64,000 bases of DNA from Anaeroglomus sp964630775 (GTDB lineage: Bacteria > Planctomycetota > Phycisphaerae > Sedimentisphaerales > Anaerohalosphaeraceae), in NCBI GenBank assembly GCA_964630775.1, contig CAZVYY010000025.1, positions 1-64,000 of the forward strand, written 5' to 3'. Every line of letters begins with the position of its first letter. Within the stretch, counting starts at the first letter, position 1. Below are positions 16,429 through 25,669 of this stretch, piece by piece. Made by a program: the position numbers and the translations under genes. Under the pieces are notes generated by a model, which was not told the origin of the DNA, made no database searches, and was given only the letters and a program-made list of their open reading frames with translations.

Positions 16429-19400
16429 CTATTCTTTGCGTAAGGGTTCGAGCAGTTCGCCTCGCAGGGCGGCTTTGACGGCACAGGCCACCCAGAGAAG
16501 GCCGCTGATTGCCATCGCCGCAACCAGCCCGGCCAGCATCGGCCAGGGGAATTTCCCGGCCTGCGACAACTGCGGGCCGGCGGCCACCAGGGCACAAATC
16601 ACTCCGCACACTAATCCCGCCGCCAGAAGTCCGGCATGTTCCATCAGGATCATCCGCACAATCCGGGCCTTTTCAAATCCCATCGCCCGCATCATGGCCA
16701 GCTCGCCGGCCCGATCCAGCACATTGAGCAGGACGACCAGCCCCAGCCCCACGCTGCCCAGCAGCAGCCCCAGAGACCCCAGCGCCATAAAAATAGCAAT
16801 ATAGGTATTTTCCACTTCATGGAACAGCGCCAGCCGCTGCGCGGTGGGAATCGCCTCCAGCCCATAGGACTCATACGCCCGCGTCAGGCCCTGTGCAACG
16901 GCTTCCATGTGCTCGGCAGGTGTTTGGACCAGGAAGACATTCCACCCGGCCTGCGAGCGGAACCGCCTGAGAAACTGTTTTTCGCTGATGAGCAGCCCGC
17001 CCTGCAGGGAGGAATTGTCCAGCAGCCCCACGATATGCAGGTGAAACAGCCGGCCATCCTGATCGAGATAATCCACCTGATCGCCCAGACGCTTGTGCAG
17101 GCTCCAATAGACCGTTGCATAGTCGCCGATGGCCGGCACGACATCCGGCCCCAAATCCTGATTGAGCAAGTCAAACGGATTGCCTCCGGCAGGAGACCCT
17201 TCCACGGACTTGAAATGAAATCGCCCGGCCAGTTGTTCGGGGATGACGCCCCAGACAATGGGCTGCTGAGTGCGGGCCAGGTTCAGACAACTGGCCTGGC
17301 CTTCGGAATACTGACGCAGGGACACCATCTGAATCGCCTCAGCCGGAACCGACGGCAGGGCTTCCTCATGCAGGGTCACTCCATCCGGCCTTTTGCCGAT
17401 GGGAATGCTGCTTTTAGCCCAGAGCGTAAACCCGCCGGAGCCGCTGTCTTTGCGAGTCGGGTCTTCGATGGCGGTCTTTTGAAATCCGCCCACCGACACC
17501 ACGACAAAAACACCCATCGCCAGCGCGGTTACCACCGCCAGGCTGCGGCCTTTGCGGCGAGAGGCGTTATTGATGGCCAGCCGCAGCAGCGACAGTGCGG
17601 GATTGTGTGAACTCCGCGCAACCGACGACAGGCGCCAATACAGCAGGATTACCAATCCCGCCAGCAAACACGCCCCGGCGGTAAAAAACATCATCGCGGC
17701 CTGCTGACTGGAGGTTCGGGTGCCATACCAGGCCAGCCCCCCCGCCGCGAGCATCAGCACAACCGCAGCAATCTGCAGTCGCCGGGCGCTGCCCAGAGAC
17801 AGCACGGTGGTCTGGCCGCCATTCAAAAGCTCCACCGCGGGACGACGCAGCAGGCCTCGCAGCTTCCAGCCGAAAATAATCAGTGCCAGCACGACCGACA
17901 GCAGCCCTGTCAGCAGCAGTGTCTGATAGCGGACCGAAAAGAAAATCTGCAATCCGCCTGCAGCCGACGCCCAGATGCTGTTAAGACCCATCAGAATCAG
18001 CTTGGTAAACACCATGCCGGCCGGAATGCCCAGCAGCACCGCCGGCACAACAACCAGGCTGTGTTCCAGAATAAAGGCCGTAAACAGGTGGCCCTGGGGC
18101 AAACCCGCCGCCGACAGAATTCCAAGCTGAGACAGTCGCCGCTGGAGTGCGAAGGAATAGACCAGCCCGGCCAGGATCAGGGCCGCGGCAATCAAAAAGA
18201 AGCTCAAGCCCGTCACCAGTCCGCTGAAATCCGTTGTTCCGGCGGCAGCGGTCCTGACAGACCCCGTATCCAGAATCGCAAACCCGGCATCCGAAGGCTC
18301 CACCGCCGACACAATCCGTTTGGCGAGGGTTTTGGAATCATTGCCCGCAGCGGGAAACCGCATGGCCGTAATGGTCCCGAACCGGCTCGACCAGAGCTGG
18401 CGGGCCGTCTTCATTGCGATAAACGCCTTGGGGGCGCCTTTGTACTGCTGCCAGTATTGCTCATCTTGGGGGCGAATCCTTGAAAAATCAATCGGGATGC
18501 CCGGCTTCCAGTCCCGACAGTTTTCCGCATCCGCCATCGCCTCAAACGACGGCATCAGCGATGTATCGGCACCCGTGCCCATCATCGGCACCACCGCCTT
18601 GACGGTAAATGCGGCACTCTGTTCGGACAGACTTTTGCCCTGCGAAGGGACGAAGTATCGTATTTCAATTTTGCCGCCCTCGGAGACGCCAAGATCGTCG
18701 GCAAGGTTTTCATTGATGATCATTTCATCTGCGGCGAGGCTTGTAAATAAACCCGTATCGGCGCGGTCCTCGATAGCAGCGACAAAGGAATACGGGACGG
18801 TATTGGCCCCGGCTCGCAGTTCGTTGACAAAGTAGGTCAGCACCTGCTGATGGGCCGGGATTTGTCTGGCAATCGACTGGGCCATCGAATCGGCAAAAAA
18901 GACTCCATCGGTACGCAGCTCAAAACCGGTCAGGCCGTTAGGCTCCCGCAATTCCAGCCCGGCATCAGGCAACTGCCACAGGGATTTGATACCCTGCAGT
19001 ACCGTCGAGCTTTGTACCGCAGCATCCATCAGCAGCAGATTAGCCTGTACGGTCGAAGCCCCCGGATAGAGCAAAGCATGCAGCCTTGCCAGCGGGACAA
19101 ATATATTCATCCCGCCGTCGGGCCGGGAATATAAATCAAACCGGCCAAAGGCATCGCCGCCGACAATCCCGCCCACGGTCCAGCGAAAGGCCGTCAGCCG
19201 CTGCTGTTCGGGGGCCAGAACCGCCTCGATGGGCATGCCGCCGGTCGTACTGAGCCGGACCAGAATATCCTGACCCACAGCAAGATTGAGCCGGCGGGCC
19301 AGAGGTTCACTGATTGCCACCTGCGAGTCCAGTCCCTTCAGCGGATCTATCCCCTGCCCGGGTCCCAGACTCCAGAACCGTTCATCGACTCCCAGCACCT

Positions 19401-19716
19401 GGACATCACCGACCCGCGCAGCGCCATCGGGAGAATCCGCAAATCCCTGGCTGAGCAGCACCGGCGCTACAGATATTCGCAAACCGGCTGCCAGATCGCC
19501 GGCCAGATCCGCCCGGAACAATCCCGAATGCGCCACGGCCAGCCGGGTTTTGCCCAGCCGCCATTGTGCCTGCCGCAGCAGACTGGCCTTGATCGAATCG
19601 CCCACCGACATAGCTCCTGTCAATACCGCCGCGGCCACCAGAATCGCCAGCCCCGCCGCCACATGCGACTTCCAGTAAAACCCAAACCCCCGTCGTGCCA
19701 GTTGAATCATCTTCAT
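16429..19716 (-). CDS. ABC transporter permease, MacB/FtsX type (duplicated)
   Basis: A 1095-residue permease with the layout of duplicated FtsX/MacB-like exporters. An N-terminal helix (about 15-40) is followed by a large extracytoplasmic domain (about 45-490), a bundle of helices (about 500-710, including FFLIAAALILAGLVYSFALQRRLSQLGILSAAG), a second helix and extracytoplasmic domain (about 745-960), and a final helix bundle containing AIFMALGSLGLLLGSVGLG and ELAMMRAMGFEKARI. The conserved coupling motif (LSQLGILSAAG, ELAMMRAMGF) occurs in both halves. It pairs with the ATPase gene 57 bases upstream. Such transporters move lipoproteins, lipids or peptides; the substrate here is unknown. Confidence 0.87.
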   Translation of the reverse strand: MKMIQLARRGFGFYWKSHVAAGLAILVAAAVLTGAMSVGDSIKASLLRQAQWRLGKTRLAVAHSGLFRADLAGDLAAGLRISVAPVLLSQGFADSPDGAARVGDVQVLGVDERFWSLGPGQGIDPLKGLDSQVAISEPLARRLNLAVGQDILVRLSTTGGMPIEAVLAPEQQRLTAFRWTVGGIVGGDAFGRFDLYSRPDGGMNIFVPLARLHALLYPGASTVQANLLLMDAAVQSSTVLQGIKSLWQLPDAGLELREPNGLTGFELRTDGVFFADSMAQSIARQIPAHQQVLTYFVNELRAGANTVPYSFVAAIEDRADTGLFTSLAADEMIINENLADDLGVSEGGKIEIRYFVPSQGKSLSEQSAAFTVKAVVPMMGTGADTSLMPSFEAMADAENCRDWKPGIPIDFSRIRPQDEQYWQQYKGAPKAFIAMKTARQLWSSRFGTITAMRFPAAGNDSKTLAKRIVSAVEPSDAGFAILDTGSVRTAAAGTTDFSGLVTGLSFFLIAAALILAGLVYSFALQRRLSQLGILSAAGLPQGHLFTAFILEHSLVVVPAVLLGIPAGMVFTKLILMGLNSIWASAAGGLQIFFSVRYQTLLLTGLLSVVLALIIFGWKLRGLLRRPAVELLNGGQTTVLSLGSARRLQIAAVVLMLAAGGLAWYGTRTSSQQAAMMFFTAGACLLAGLVILLYWRLSSVARSSHNPALSLLRLAINNASRRKGRSLAVVTALAMGVFVVVSVGGFQKTAIEDPTRKDSGSGGFTLWAKSSIPIGKRPDGVTLHEEALPSVPAEAIQMVSLRQYSEGQASCLNLARTQQPIVWGVIPEQLAGRFHFKSVEGSPAGGNPFDLLNQDLGPDVVPAIGDYATVYWSLHKRLGDQVDYLDQDGRLFHLHIVGLLDNSSLQGGLLISEKQFLRRFRSQAGWNVFLVQTPAEHMEAVAQGLTRAYESYGLEAIPTAQRLALFHEVENTYIAIFMALGSLGLLLGSVGLGLVVLLNVLDRAGELAMMRAMGFEKARIVRMILMEHAGLLAAGLVCGVICALVAAGPQLSQAGKFPWPMLAGLVAAMAISGLLWVACAVKAALRGELLEPLRKE

Positions 19717-19773
19717 ATTTTTCGCCTCAATCGATTCGGCCCGTTATCCCCCGTTGAACCGAAATCGCTATGG

Positions 19774-20460
19774 TCATAATGTCTTGAGCAGGCCGTCGGC
19801 CAGTTCGTAGCGCCGATCCATTTTTTTGGCCAGGTCCATCGAATGGGTCACTACAATCAGCGTCAGCTTTTCCTGCTGATTCAATTCCACCATCAGCTTG
19901 GCAATCTGTTCGGCCGCAGCATGGTCCAGCGCCCCCGTCGGCTCGTCGGCCAACAGCAGGGCAGGCTTGTTGATCAGCGCCCGCACCAGGGCCGCCCGCT
20001 GCCGCTGCCCGGCACTGAGCTGGCCGGGCAGATAATTCATCCGCCCCGTCAGGCCGACCCGATCCAGCAGTTCCGCCGCATAGTACAGCATTTCCTTTTG
20101 CGACGCTTTGGTATTGCCCGCCAGCGTGGGAATCAGCACATTTTCAAGCACGCTGCATTGCGGCAGGAGGTGGTGCATCTGGAAGACAAATCCAATCCGC
20201 AGGTTGCGGACTTTGGCCGCCGCGGCTTCGCTCAGGCCCGCGTAATCCTGGCCATCCAGCGACACCGTCCCCGCCGTCGGCTTATCCAGCAGGCCCAGAA
20301 TGTTCAATAGCGTGCTCTTGCCGCAGCCGGACGGCCCGACAATCGCCACCGACCGGCCCCGCGGAACCTCCAGGTCAATGCCCCTGAGCACCTCGGTTTC
20401 ACCGGCGGTTTCGGAATACTTTTTTTGAAGTCCTTTAATCTGTAACAGGAAATCACTCAT
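19774..20460 (-). CDS. ABC transporter ATPase, LolD/MacB type
   Basis: A 228-residue ATP-binding subunit with Walker A GPSGCGKST (42-50), a Q-loop in FVFQMHHLLPQ, signature LSAGQRQR, Walker B LLLADEPTGALD and a switch His in VVTHSMD. Length and the VFQMHHLLPQCSVLENV segment match the LolD/MacB/FtsE subgroup that drives FtsX-fold permeases. It starts with an ATGA overlap on the glycosyltransferase stop and precedes the permease, so the three form one transcript. Confidence 0.9.
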   Translation of the reverse strand: MSDFLLQIKGLQKKYSETAGETEVLRGIDLEVPRGRSVAIVGPSGCGKSTLLNILGLLDKPTAGTVSLDGQDYAGLSEAAAAKVRNLRIGFVFQMHHLLPQCSVLENVLIPTLAGNTKASQKEMLYYAAELLDRVGLTGRMNYLPGQLSAGQRQRAALVRALINKPALLLADEPTGALDHAAAEQIAKLMVELNQQEKLTLIVVTHSMDLAKKMDRRYELADGLLKTL

Positions 20461-21749
20461 TTTCGCATGACTCCTTCCAGTAGGTTGAGGTACTGTTTGG
20501 AATTGATTTTGATATCGAAATGCTGTTGGGCCGCCTGACGGCCTTTTTGGCCCATGTCGTGGATTTTAGCAGGATTGCAGATCAGCCCCCGCAGGGCTGC
20601 CATCAGATGCGGACAGGAATTGGGTTCGACCAGGATTCCCGCCCCGCTGCAGTCGGCATACTCGGGAAACACCCCCGCCGCCGGTGCGATAAAGCCCACG
20701 CCGCTGGCCATGGATTCCAGTACGCATAATCCGTAGGCCGCGGGCTTGCGAAACGGCACACACATTAAATCAATCATCGGGAAAAATGTCTTGCGGCTGT
20801 CGAGACTGAAATCCTCCCGAAACTCCACACGCTCCTGCAAGCCCGCCGCCTGAATCTTTTTCTTGATAGAATCAATATATGTTTTGTCGGCTGCGGTTTG
20901 TCCGCCGCTGGCAATCAGCCGCACCGCGGGCAGTCCCGGCTCGGCTGCCAGCCCGATGACGGCATCGACCAGCAGATCGAACCCGTTATCCGGACAGAGG
21001 CGTGCCAGATAACCGAGCGTCAGGATACCGCCATTTTTTCGTCCCGCGGGATAATCCGATAACTCCAGCCCCGGATAGGCAACCTGAATCCGCCCTGTCG
21101 GCAAGGCCAGTTTTTCGGCCATCAATTCCTGATAATACCGGCTCACCGCGACAAACAAATCCACATTTTCCGCACACCGCCGCATCAGTTCCCAGACCTG
21201 TCCTGACCATGGCTGGCCCAGTCCATCCACGAATCCATCTTCATCCTGCAGCAGACTGACCACCGCACAGCCCAGTTTTTGTCGAATCGGCCCGGCCACT
21301 CCCATCAGCAGGGCATTGGACAAGACTACCACATCGGGCCGGTTTTCCGGCAGAATCAGCCACTCTATCAGTCGTTCCAATTCCTTGACCTGTTTGCCAT
21401 GTTCCCCCTGAAGCATCGAGATTGTGGTTTGGCCCAATTGCTTGACGTTGGACACCCCCGCCTGCCGGGCTGCGCGTGATAACAGCCGCGGCGAATCCAG
21501 AATGGCATCCAGCCAGCGCGGTGTATGCCGGAACAGGCCCAGCTTTTGCTGGAGATAGACATTGATACCCCCGAAAAACAACGGCCCCTTCGGAATGTCC
21601 TGCTGCTCGGGGCCGGCCGGCAAATACATCGGCAAGGCAATGGCATCATGCCCCAGCCGGCACAATTGACGCAGCATCATTGCGTCGCGAACGCAATTTT
21701 CGCAATAAAAACCGCCTCCCGCCCCCGGTGCCAGATGTACCATTCGCAT
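20457..21749 (-). CDS. GT4-type glycosyltransferase
   Basis: A 430-residue GT-B fold glycosyltransferase. The N-terminal half has the Gly-rich donor loop LAPGAGGGFYCENCVRD. The C-terminal half carries the nucleotide-sugar signature PFRKPAAYGLCVLESMASGVG, with the Glu typical of the GT4 EX7E motif, and TLGYLARLCPDNGFDLLVDA. The cytoplasmic enzyme would add a hexose to a lipid or polysaccharide acceptor. It is first in an operon with an ABC exporter, which suggests, without proof, that the exporter handles a glycosylated envelope molecule. The start has GGAG nine bases upstream. Confidence 0.82.
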   Translation of the reverse strand: MRMVHLAPGAGGGFYCENCVRDAMMLRQLCRLGHDAIALPMYLPAGPEQQDIPKGPLFFGGINVYLQQKLGLFRHTPRWLDAILDSPRLLSRAARQAGVSNVKQLGQTTISMLQGEHGKQVKELERLIEWLILPENRPDVVVLSNALLMGVAGPIRQKLGCAVVSLLQDEDGFVDGLGQPWSGQVWELMRRCAENVDLFVAVSRYYQELMAEKLALPTGRIQVAYPGLELSDYPAGRKNGGILTLGYLARLCPDNGFDLLVDAVIGLAAEPGLPAVRLIASGGQTAADKTYIDSIKKKIQAAGLQERVEFREDFSLDSRKTFFPMIDLMCVPFRKPAAYGLCVLESMASGVGFIAPAAGVFPEYADCSGAGILVEPNSCPHLMAALRGLICNPAKIHDMGQKGRQAAQQHFDIKINSKQYLNLLEGVMRK

Positions 21750-21790
21750 AGGCCGTCTCCAATTCCATTTGGCTTAACAAGATAGGCAAT

Positions 21791-21819
21791 ATTGTCCCGC
21801 TTCGGATAGCTTTTGTCAA
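21791..21819 (-). promoter_or_regulatory. Promoter of glycosyltransferase-ABC operon
   Basis: On the minus strand TTGACA (21814-21819), 17 bases, then GACAAT (21791-21796), about 42 bases before the glycosyltransferase start. Confidence 0.55.
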
Positions 21820-21903
21820 ACCCGAAATTCGAGAGATATACTCTATCGCCTACCAGAGAATGCGAGCCGACCACCCGACCCGCTCTTAGAATTACCCTGA
21901 ATT

Positions 21904-23091
21904 TCAGCAGAGGTTCAGTTCTTTGCCGACCTGCTGGAATTTTTCGACCGCAAAATCAAGGTCTTCTTTGGTATGCGCCGCGGATATCTGGGTGCGGATG
22001 CGGGCCTGTCCTTTGGGGACGACCGGGAAGAAAAAGCCGATCACATAAATCCCTTCTTCGAGCAGTCGGGCGGCCATTTTCTGAGCCAGGACCGCATCAC
22101 CGAGGATAATCGGCGTGATGGGATGGTCGCCGGGCAGGACCTTGAGGCCTGTCTTCTGAATTCGCTGACGGAAATAGGCTGTATTTTCATGCAGGCGGTC
22201 CAGCAGGGCCGTTGATTCGGACAGCATCTCCAGCGCCCGCAGTGAGGCACACACAATCGCCGGTGCAAGCGAATTGGAAAACAGATACGGACGGCTTCGC
22301 TGGCGGAGCAAGTCCACGATTTCTTTGCGTGCCGAGACGAATCCGCCGCTGGCTCCGCCCAGGGCCTTGCCGAAGGTACCGGTAATGATATCCACCCGGC
22401 CCATGACGCCGCGATATTCGGGCGTGCCTCGGCCGGTTTTGCCGATGACGCCGGTGGCGTGGCAATCGTCAATCATCACCGCCGCATCATACTTGTCGGC
22501 CAGGTCGCAGATTTCATCCAGACGGGCCACATAGCCATCCATCGAAAAAACACCATCGGTGGCAATCAGACGCAGGCGGGCGCTGGACGCTTCCTTGAGT
22601 TTGGCTTCGAGGTCGGCCATATCGCTGTTTTTGTAGCGATAACGCTGAGCCTTGCACAGGCGAATGCCATCGATGATGCTGGCGTGATTGAGCTCGTCAC
22701 TGAGGATGGCATCTTCGGGGCCAAGCAGCGTTTCAAAAACACCGCCATTGGCGTCGAAACAGGAACTGTAAAGAATCGTATCTTCGGTGCCCAAAAACTG
22801 AGATACCTTCGCCTCGAGATTCTTGTGTATCTGCTGGGTGCCGCAGATGAATCGCACTGACGAAAGCCCAAAGCCCCACTTGTCAAAGCTGCCGGCGGCA
22901 GCCTTGATAATCTCCGGATGATCGGACAGGCCCAGATAATTATTGGCGCAGAAATTCAGCACCGGCCGGTCCGGCTTCACGGTAATCCGGTTCTTTTGCG
23001 GGCTGACAATAATCCGCTCGTTTTTATACAGACCGTCACGGCGAATCTGGTCAAGCGTTTCGCTCAATTGTCTTTTCATGGATTGATACAT
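21904..23091 (-). CDS. kbl: Glycine C-acetyltransferase (2-amino-3-ketobutyrate CoA ligase)
   Basis: A 395-residue PLP enzyme of the alpha-oxoamine synthase family. It cleaves 2-amino-3-ketobutyrate with CoA to glycine and acetyl-CoA. The PLP lysine is K242 in TGTFGKALGGASGG; other family motifs are NYLGLSDHPEI, FICGTQQIHKNLE, ATDGVFSMDG and MIDDCHATGVIG. The length is that of the E. coli enzyme. It follows tdh by 21 bases, completing the two-step threonine degradation pathway, which separates it from the related KAS and BioF enzymes. Confidence 0.95.
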   Translation of the reverse strand: MYQSMKRQLSETLDQIRRDGLYKNERIIVSPQKNRITVKPDRPVLNFCANNYLGLSDHPEIIKAAAGSFDKWGFGLSSVRFICGTQQIHKNLEAKVSQFLGTEDTILYSSCFDANGGVFETLLGPEDAILSDELNHASIIDGIRLCKAQRYRYKNSDMADLEAKLKEASSARLRLIATDGVFSMDGYVARLDEICDLADKYDAAVMIDDCHATGVIGKTGRGTPEYRGVMGRVDIITGTFGKALGGASGGFVSARKEIVDLLRQRSRPYLFSNSLAPAIVCASLRALEMLSESTALLDRLHENTAYFRQRIQKTGLKVLPGDHPITPIILGDAVLAQKMAARLLEEGIYVIGFFFPVVPKGQARIRTQISAAHTKEDLDFAVEKFQQVGKELNLC

Positions 23092-23112
23092 GACTTCTGT
23101 CTCCGTTTAAAC

Positions 23113-24135
23113 TTAGGCCCAGTTCAGAACCACCTTGCATCCGCCGCCGGAACGCAGCGCCTCGAATCCCTTTTCGAATTCGGTATAGTGGAAATGGTGC
23201 GTAATCAGCGGCGAGATATCCAGCCCGCCCTGAATGAGCATCGTGACTTTATACCACGTTTCGTACATGAGCCGTCCGTAAATGCCGGTCAGTGTCAGGC
23301 CGTTAAAAATCACCGTATTCCAATCCACCTGCGACGGAGGCAGAATCCCCAGCAGGGCAATCTTGCCGCCGTGAGCCATATTGGTAAGCATATCGTTAAG
23401 GGCCTGCGGGCTGCCGGACATCTCCATACCCACATCAAAACCCTCTTTCATGCCGAGTTTCTGCTGGGCCTGGGCAAGCGTCTCGCTGCGGACGTCCACG
23501 GTCAGGGTAGCCCCCATCTTTTTGGCCAGTTCCAGCCGGCCGGGATTCATATCCGTCACGACCACATGACGCGCCCCCACCTGGCGGGCAACCCCGGCAG
23601 CCATGCAGCCAATCGGCCCGGCCCCGGTAATCAGAACATCTTCGCCGACCAGGTTGAAGGTCAGCGCGGTATGCACCGCGTTGCCCAGCGGGTCAAAGCA
23701 GCTTATCACATCCAGCGGAATCGACTTGTCGCAGTACCAGATATTGGTCACCGGAACGGAGATAAATTCAGCAAACGCCCCATCGCGGTTGACGCCGATG
23801 CCCTTGGGGGAATGGCACAGATGCCGCCGGCCAGCCAGACAATTACGGCATCGCCCGCAGACAACATGCCCCTCGGCGCTGACAATATCGCCGATTTTGA
23901 AGTCGTGAACATTGCTGCCCATCTCGACAATCTCGCCGACGAACTCATGGCCGATGGTCATGGGTGTCTTAATCGTGTTCTGGGCCCACTTGTCCCAGTT
24001 ATAAATATGCACATCCGTGCCGCAAATGGCGGTCTTGAGCACCTTAATCAGCACATCATTGATGCCGATCTGCGGTACCGGAACGTCCTGCAGCCACAAG
24101 CCTTCTTTGGCTTCTTTTTTTACCAATGCTTTCAT
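23113..24135 (-). CDS. tdh: L-threonine 3-dehydrogenase
   Basis: A 340-residue zinc-dependent medium-chain dehydrogenase that oxidises threonine to 2-amino-3-ketobutyrate with NAD. Catalytic zinc ligands C38 and H63-E64 (GHE) are present, as is a structural zinc loop (CGRCRNCLAGRRHLC, about 93-107). The Rossmann motif is GAGPIGCMAAGVARQVGA, and the acidic residue after the second strand (TDMNPGRL) suits NAD. It starts the operon with kbl. The promoter implies a 5' leader of about 135 bases that contains no riboswitch I can recognise. Confidence 0.95.
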   Translation of the reverse strand: MKALVKKEAKEGLWLQDVPVPQIGINDVLIKVLKTAICGTDVHIYNWDKWAQNTIKTPMTIGHEFVGEIVEMGSNVHDFKIGDIVSAEGHVVCGRCRNCLAGRRHLCHSPKGIGVNRDGAFAEFISVPVTNIWYCDKSIPLDVISCFDPLGNAVHTALTFNLVGEDVLITGAGPIGCMAAGVARQVGARHVVVTDMNPGRLELAKKMGATLTVDVRSETLAQAQQKLGMKEGFDVGMEMSGSPQALNDMLTNMAHGGKIALLGILPPSQVDWNTVIFNGLTLTGIYGRLMYETWYKVTMLIQGGLDISPLITHHFHYTEFEKGFEALRSGGGCKVVLNWA

Positions 24136-24277
24136 CGTCAGTTCCCCTTAATGTAGGAAATCTTAAACCGGATATAGCTCAACGGGTATCCTATTTCTGC
24201 CTGTCCGGAATTCTAAGTCTGTTTTGAACCGATGCCTCATGACACGCCAGGGGCGGCTCACTGTATTTGAAAGGGAT

Positions 24278-24306
24278 ACTGTATATCACCCCTGCCCAAA
24301 GGTCAA
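24278..24306 (-). promoter_or_regulatory. Promoter of tdh-kbl
   Basis: On the minus strand TTGACC (24301-24306), 17 bases, then TACAGT (24278-24283). The start of transcription would be near 24271, giving an unusually long leader to tdh at 24135. Confidence 0.55.
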
Positions 24307-24367
24307 GGGACAAGATTAGGGCTCAATAGGAATAAAGCTCTCGATTTTTCATGATTAGTTTGGTATG

Positions 24368-24397
24368 TTACTGAAAATACGTTTTTAGTGTCATAAT
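24368..24397 (+). promoter_or_regulatory. Promoter of rho
   Basis: TTACTG (24368-24373) and CATAAT (24392-24397) are spaced by 18 bases, close to the rho start. The predicted first transcribed base (about 24404) lies between two possible ATG codons, which supports the downstream one (24415), preceded by GGAGA. Confidence 0.45.
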
Positions 24398-24414
24398 ACA
24401 TGGATGGAGATTTC

Positions 24415-25515
24415 ATGCCCGAGTTAATAACCGGCGTTGTTAAAAAGACATTTAAAGGCGGCTTTGTGCTGCGTGACCCGGTCCGTTCATTCCGGCCAGG
24501 CGGGCGGGATGTTATCGTCCCCATAGCTCTGGTGCGTCAATGCGGCCTTATCGAAGGCGCGGAAGTCTGCGGCACCACACGCACCGACCGCAATCTGGTC
24601 CTGCTGGATAAAGTGGAAAGCGTGTGCGGCCTGACGGTTGAGCAATTCAAAAAACGCATTCCCTATCAGGAACTGACTGCCGTGGCGCCCTATCAGCGGT
24701 TCGACCTTGAAAAATGCGGCGAGCCGGCCATGCGCATCGTGGACCTGATCGCCCCGATGGGAAAAGGCACCCGCGGCCTGATCGTCTCGCCACCCAAGGC
24801 CGGCAAGACCACGATGCTGTCGCAATTAGCCAAGGCCATCCTCGCCGATGACCCTAAGGCCCGGGTTATTGTACTGCTCATCGATGAGCGGCCCGAAGAA
24901 GTGACCTACTTCAAACGCGGCGTCGAAGGCGCGACCGTGGTGGCATCCTCCATCGACCAGAGCATCGACGAACATGTCGAACTGGCCGAGATTCTCCTGG
25001 CGTATATCAAAGTGCAGCTTGAGTGCGGGCGGGATATTATTGTGCTGGTCGACTCTCTCACCCGCATGGGCCGGGCGTTCAATCGCAAAGGCTCCGGCAC
25101 CGGCCGCATCATGTCCGGCGGGCTTGAAGCAGGCGTACTCGAAATTCCCCGCCGTTTTCTGGGCATGGCCCGCAAGATCGAAAACGGCGGCTCAGTCACC
25201 ATCATCGCCACCGCACTGGTCGATACCGGCTCGCGGATGGACCAGCTCATCTTTGAAGAATTCAAGGGCACCGGCAACAGCGAAGTCATTCTGTCCCGCG
25301 AAATGGCCGAGCGGCGAACGTTCCCCGCGATTGATATTCCCGCGTCCGGCACACGGATGGACGAAGTCCTCTGGGGCCCAGCCAACAGCAAGAAGCTGGC
25401 CAACCTCCGCAAAGGATTGTTTAACTACAGGCCTATCGAAGCCATGAACACCCTGACCGCTGCCCTGCGAAAATACCCCACCAACGCCGAACTGCTCAAA
25501 ATCCTGCCGGGCTGA
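24415..25515 (+). CDS. rho: Transcription termination factor Rho, short form
   Basis: A 366-residue RNA-dependent ATPase. It begins at once with the cold-shock-like RNA-binding domain (ITGVVKKTFKGGFVLRD; IVPIALVRQCGLIEGAEVCG) and lacks the about 45-residue helical N-terminal domain of E. coli Rho. The motor domain is intact: Walker A SPPKAGKTTM, LLIDERPEEVT, Walker B DIIVLVDSLTR, Q-loop GRIMSGGLEA, R-loop GGSVTIIATALVDTG and the arginine-finger region EEFKGTGNSEVILSR. The start at 24415 was chosen for its GGAGA site. It sits directly upstream of the leu operon, whose leader has a G-poor, C-containing stretch. Confidence 0.93.
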   Translation: MPELITGVVKKTFKGGFVLRDPVRSFRPGGRDVIVPIALVRQCGLIEGAEVCGTTRTDRNLVLLDKVESVCGLTVEQFKKRIPYQELTAVAPYQRFDLEKCGEPAMRIVDLIAPMGKGTRGLIVSPPKAGKTTMLSQLAKAILADDPKARVIVLLIDERPEEVTYFKRGVEGATVVASSIDQSIDEHVELAEILLAYIKVQLECGRDIIVLVDSLTRMGRAFNRKGSGTGRIMSGGLEAGVLEIPRRFLGMARKIENGGSVTIIATALVDTGSRMDQLIFEEFKGTGNSEVILSREMAERRTFPAIDIPASGTRMDEVLWGPANSKKLANLRKGLFNYRPIEAMNTLTAALRKYPTNAELLKILPG

Positions 25516-25549
25516 CAAGTGCCATCCGTTTGAATTAATAATAATCTCC

Positions 25550-25578
25550 TTGCATTTTTTAGCCGATTTGCTTATATA
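25550..25578 (+). promoter_or_regulatory. Promoter of the leu operon
   Basis: TTGCAT (25550-25555) and TATATA (25573-25578) are spaced by 17 bases. The expected transcription start (about 25585) coincides with the first codon of the leader peptide, so that peptide may be read from a leaderless mRNA. Confidence 0.55.
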
Positions 25579-25585
25579 AGAAGCA

Positions 25586-25660
25586 ATGATGCAGCAAACG
25601 AATACAATTCATACCGTTCGTATTCAGGGCTTAGCCCTGCTGCTTATCCTGCGCCCCTAA
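25586..25660 (+). CDS. leuL: Leucine-rich leader peptide of the leu operon
   Basis: A 24-codon reading frame immediately after the promoter. It ends in GLALLLILRP: five Leu codons (TTA, CTG, CTG, CTT, CTG) and an Ile within seven positions, with further Ile and Val upstream. Its stop TAA (25658-25660) lies exactly in the loop of a perfect 9-bp hairpin. This is the arrangement of amino-acid attenuator leaders; E. coli LeuL likewise has a run of Leu codons after a Gly. The next gene is leuA, 126 bases downstream. Too short for routine gene calling. The function is inferred from position and composition. Confidence 0.65.
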   Translation: MMQQTNTIHTVRIQGLALLLILRP

Positions 25661-25669
25661 GGCGCAGGA
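25625..25669 (+). promoter_or_regulatory. Attenuator-like hairpins in the leu leader
   Basis: Two adjacent stems overlap the Leu codons of the leader peptide: CAGGGC/GCCCTG (25625-25639) and TCCTGCGCC/GGCGCAGGA (25647-25669, 9 bp, loop CCTAA containing the stop codon). Ribosome stalling at Leu codons would keep them open. No T-run follows the second stem, so it is not a standard intrinsic terminator. The next 29 bases (25671-25699) contain no G and ten C, which would suit Rho loading (inference). Confidence 0.5.

Noticed and set aside
24165..24215. tRNA-like stretch (TAGCTCAACGGGTA) in the tdh leader
   Set aside because: The D-stem has no partner, there is no anticodon stem and no T-arm, so it cannot fold as a tRNA.
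24136..24271. Possible glycine or threonine riboswitch in the long tdh leader
   Set aside because: No glycine-riboswitch core motifs or expansion-platform terminator could be found by eye.
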